Assembly: GCA_963826165.1 (NCBI GenBank)
Contig: CAWGWC010000007.1
Location: 693,426 to 757,425, forward strand
DNA: 64,000 nucleotides
Source of the DNA: JACVRW01 sp963826165
GTDB taxonomy: Bacteria > Actinomycetota > Thermoleophilia > Solirubrobacterales > Thermoleophilaceae
Direction: 5' to 3'
This document shows positions 63,409-64,000 of the stretch, piece by piece (within the stretch, counting starts at the first letter, position 1; the number at the start of each line of letters is the position of its first letter). Both the position numbers and the translations under genes were made by a program. Below the pieces are notes generated by a model, which was not told the DNA's origin, did no database searches, and was given only the letters and a program-made list of their open reading frames with translations.

Positions 63409-64000
63409 CTTGGCAGCTGCCGCAGCGCTGCCGTAAAGCGGCGGTCGACACCGCCATCCTGTCCCAGGAGTGGCTGCCCAGCAGCCGCGGCCGCTGCCGC
63501 CGCGAGCAAGGCGCTTCCCTCAAGGAGGCGTTGGAACGGAGTGGTGGGCGTTGCGTCGGTTCCTCTCGCCTCAATTCGTCGCCCCATTGCGGAGAGGCGC
63601 ATGCGGGCATGGGCGAGCCGATCGAGGCCCGCCGAGCTCGCGCGCTCGACTGCCTGTAACCGAATGATCTCAACTAGCGCGTGCTTCCCGTCGTCCTTAG
63701 CGGGCGGAGACAGCGATACCACGACCTCGGCCGGCATCGCCTGGGCCGTGGCAGCGCGCCCCGAGCCCGTGAGCAGCGCAAGCGTGTTCCCGTATGTCTC
63801 AGAAGCAGAGGCTGCCCCCACGACCTCCCAGATAGCGATCAGTCGAGGGACTTGCTGGGAGAGCAGGGCTCGGCGCTGCGCTCCGAGGCGGGCCAGCGCG
63901 TTCTGCGCGCGTGCTGCGTAGTGCTCTGGTCCAACCGCTGGATCGCTAGCGGCGGCGGCCGCGAGCAGCGAGGGTCCGACGAGGAGGTTCGGGATTGGCA
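63405..64000 (-). CDS. Unrecognised protein, C-terminal part only
   Basis: The frame is open from the right edge to a stop at 63405, giving about 198 residues. It is Ala-rich and helical (LLVGPSLLAAAAASDPAVG near the edge, LARLGAQRRALLSQQVPRLI, FQRLLEGSALLAAAAAAAA). No domain is recognised. It converges on drmC with a four-base overlap. It could be a structural or signalling protein of the island or a neighbouring system; the N-terminal part is needed to say more. Confidence 0.5.
   Translation of the reverse strand, partial: PIPNLLVGPSLLAAAAASDPAVGPEHYAARAQNALARLGAQRRALLSQQVPRLIAIWEVVGAASASETYGNTLALLTGSGRAATAQAMPAEVVVSLSPPAKDDGKHALVEIIRLQAVERASSAGLDRLAHARMRLSAMGRRIEARGTDATPTTPFQRLLEGSALLAAAAAAAAGQPLLGQDGGVDRRFTAALRQLPS

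Overview
This is a high-GC genomic window, most likely from an actinobacterium of the Thermoleophilia/Solirubrobacterales type. That placement is inferred from base composition, from translation genes carrying long acidic or Gly-rich extensions, and from lineage-typical proteins: an exported protein of repeated short motifs, and AAA/TPR regulators with the FWTLIAGGRMVRL-type C-terminal domain. Most of the left half is the bacterial transcription/translation superoperon, read on the minus strand from right to left.

Layout. 32.6-28.9 kb: rpmG-secE-nusG-rplK-rplA-(L10 leader)-rplJ-rplL. 28.8-26.1 kb: an inserted ggt-VOC-YdjM-like trio. 25.9-18.2 kb: rpoB-rpoC with a clear terminator. 18.1-15.8 kb: accessory HAD, DMT and alpha/beta-hydrolase genes. 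15.8-14.9 kb: rpsL-rpsG, then 2.1 kb of plus-strand insertion with a 300-bp inverted-repeat segment. 12.8-9.4 kb: fusA-tuf. 9.3-0 kb: S10/spc genes rpsJ to rpmD, many coupled by ATGA or GTGA overlaps. To the right of rpmG, 32.7-53.9 kb is ordinary chromosome: tRNA-Thr and tRNA-Tyr, principal sigma factor, folE2, exported and membrane proteins, a 63-bp tandem-repeat gene, a lone class III cyclase, an esterase/GMC-oxidoreductase pair, a DyP peroxidase operon and a large AAA/TPR regulator.

54.2-64.0 kb looks like a genomic island. It begins at a tRNA-like remnant and carries a nuclease/EVE-like candidate, an EEP-family nuclease and a plus-strand operon that I identify as the DISARM core: drmA (helicase), drmB (DUF1998) and drmC (PLD). 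The unusual feature is a group-1/2-like sigma-70 gene directly upstream. Its restored stop overlaps the drmA start as ATGA, so a dedicated sigma factor appears translationally coupled to the DISARM core. No DISARM methylase (drmMI/drmMII), drmD or drmE is visible in the window.

Quality caveat. At least seven genes are broken by one- or two-base indels that leave conserved protein sequence readable in another frame: rpsC, ggt, rplJ, the AAA regulator, the island sigma gene, drmA and drmC. About ten of these frame changes lie within 57.57-59.12 kb. Sequencing or assembly error is the simplest explanation, but real decay cannot be excluded from the sequence alone. The broken genes are annotated over their restored extents.
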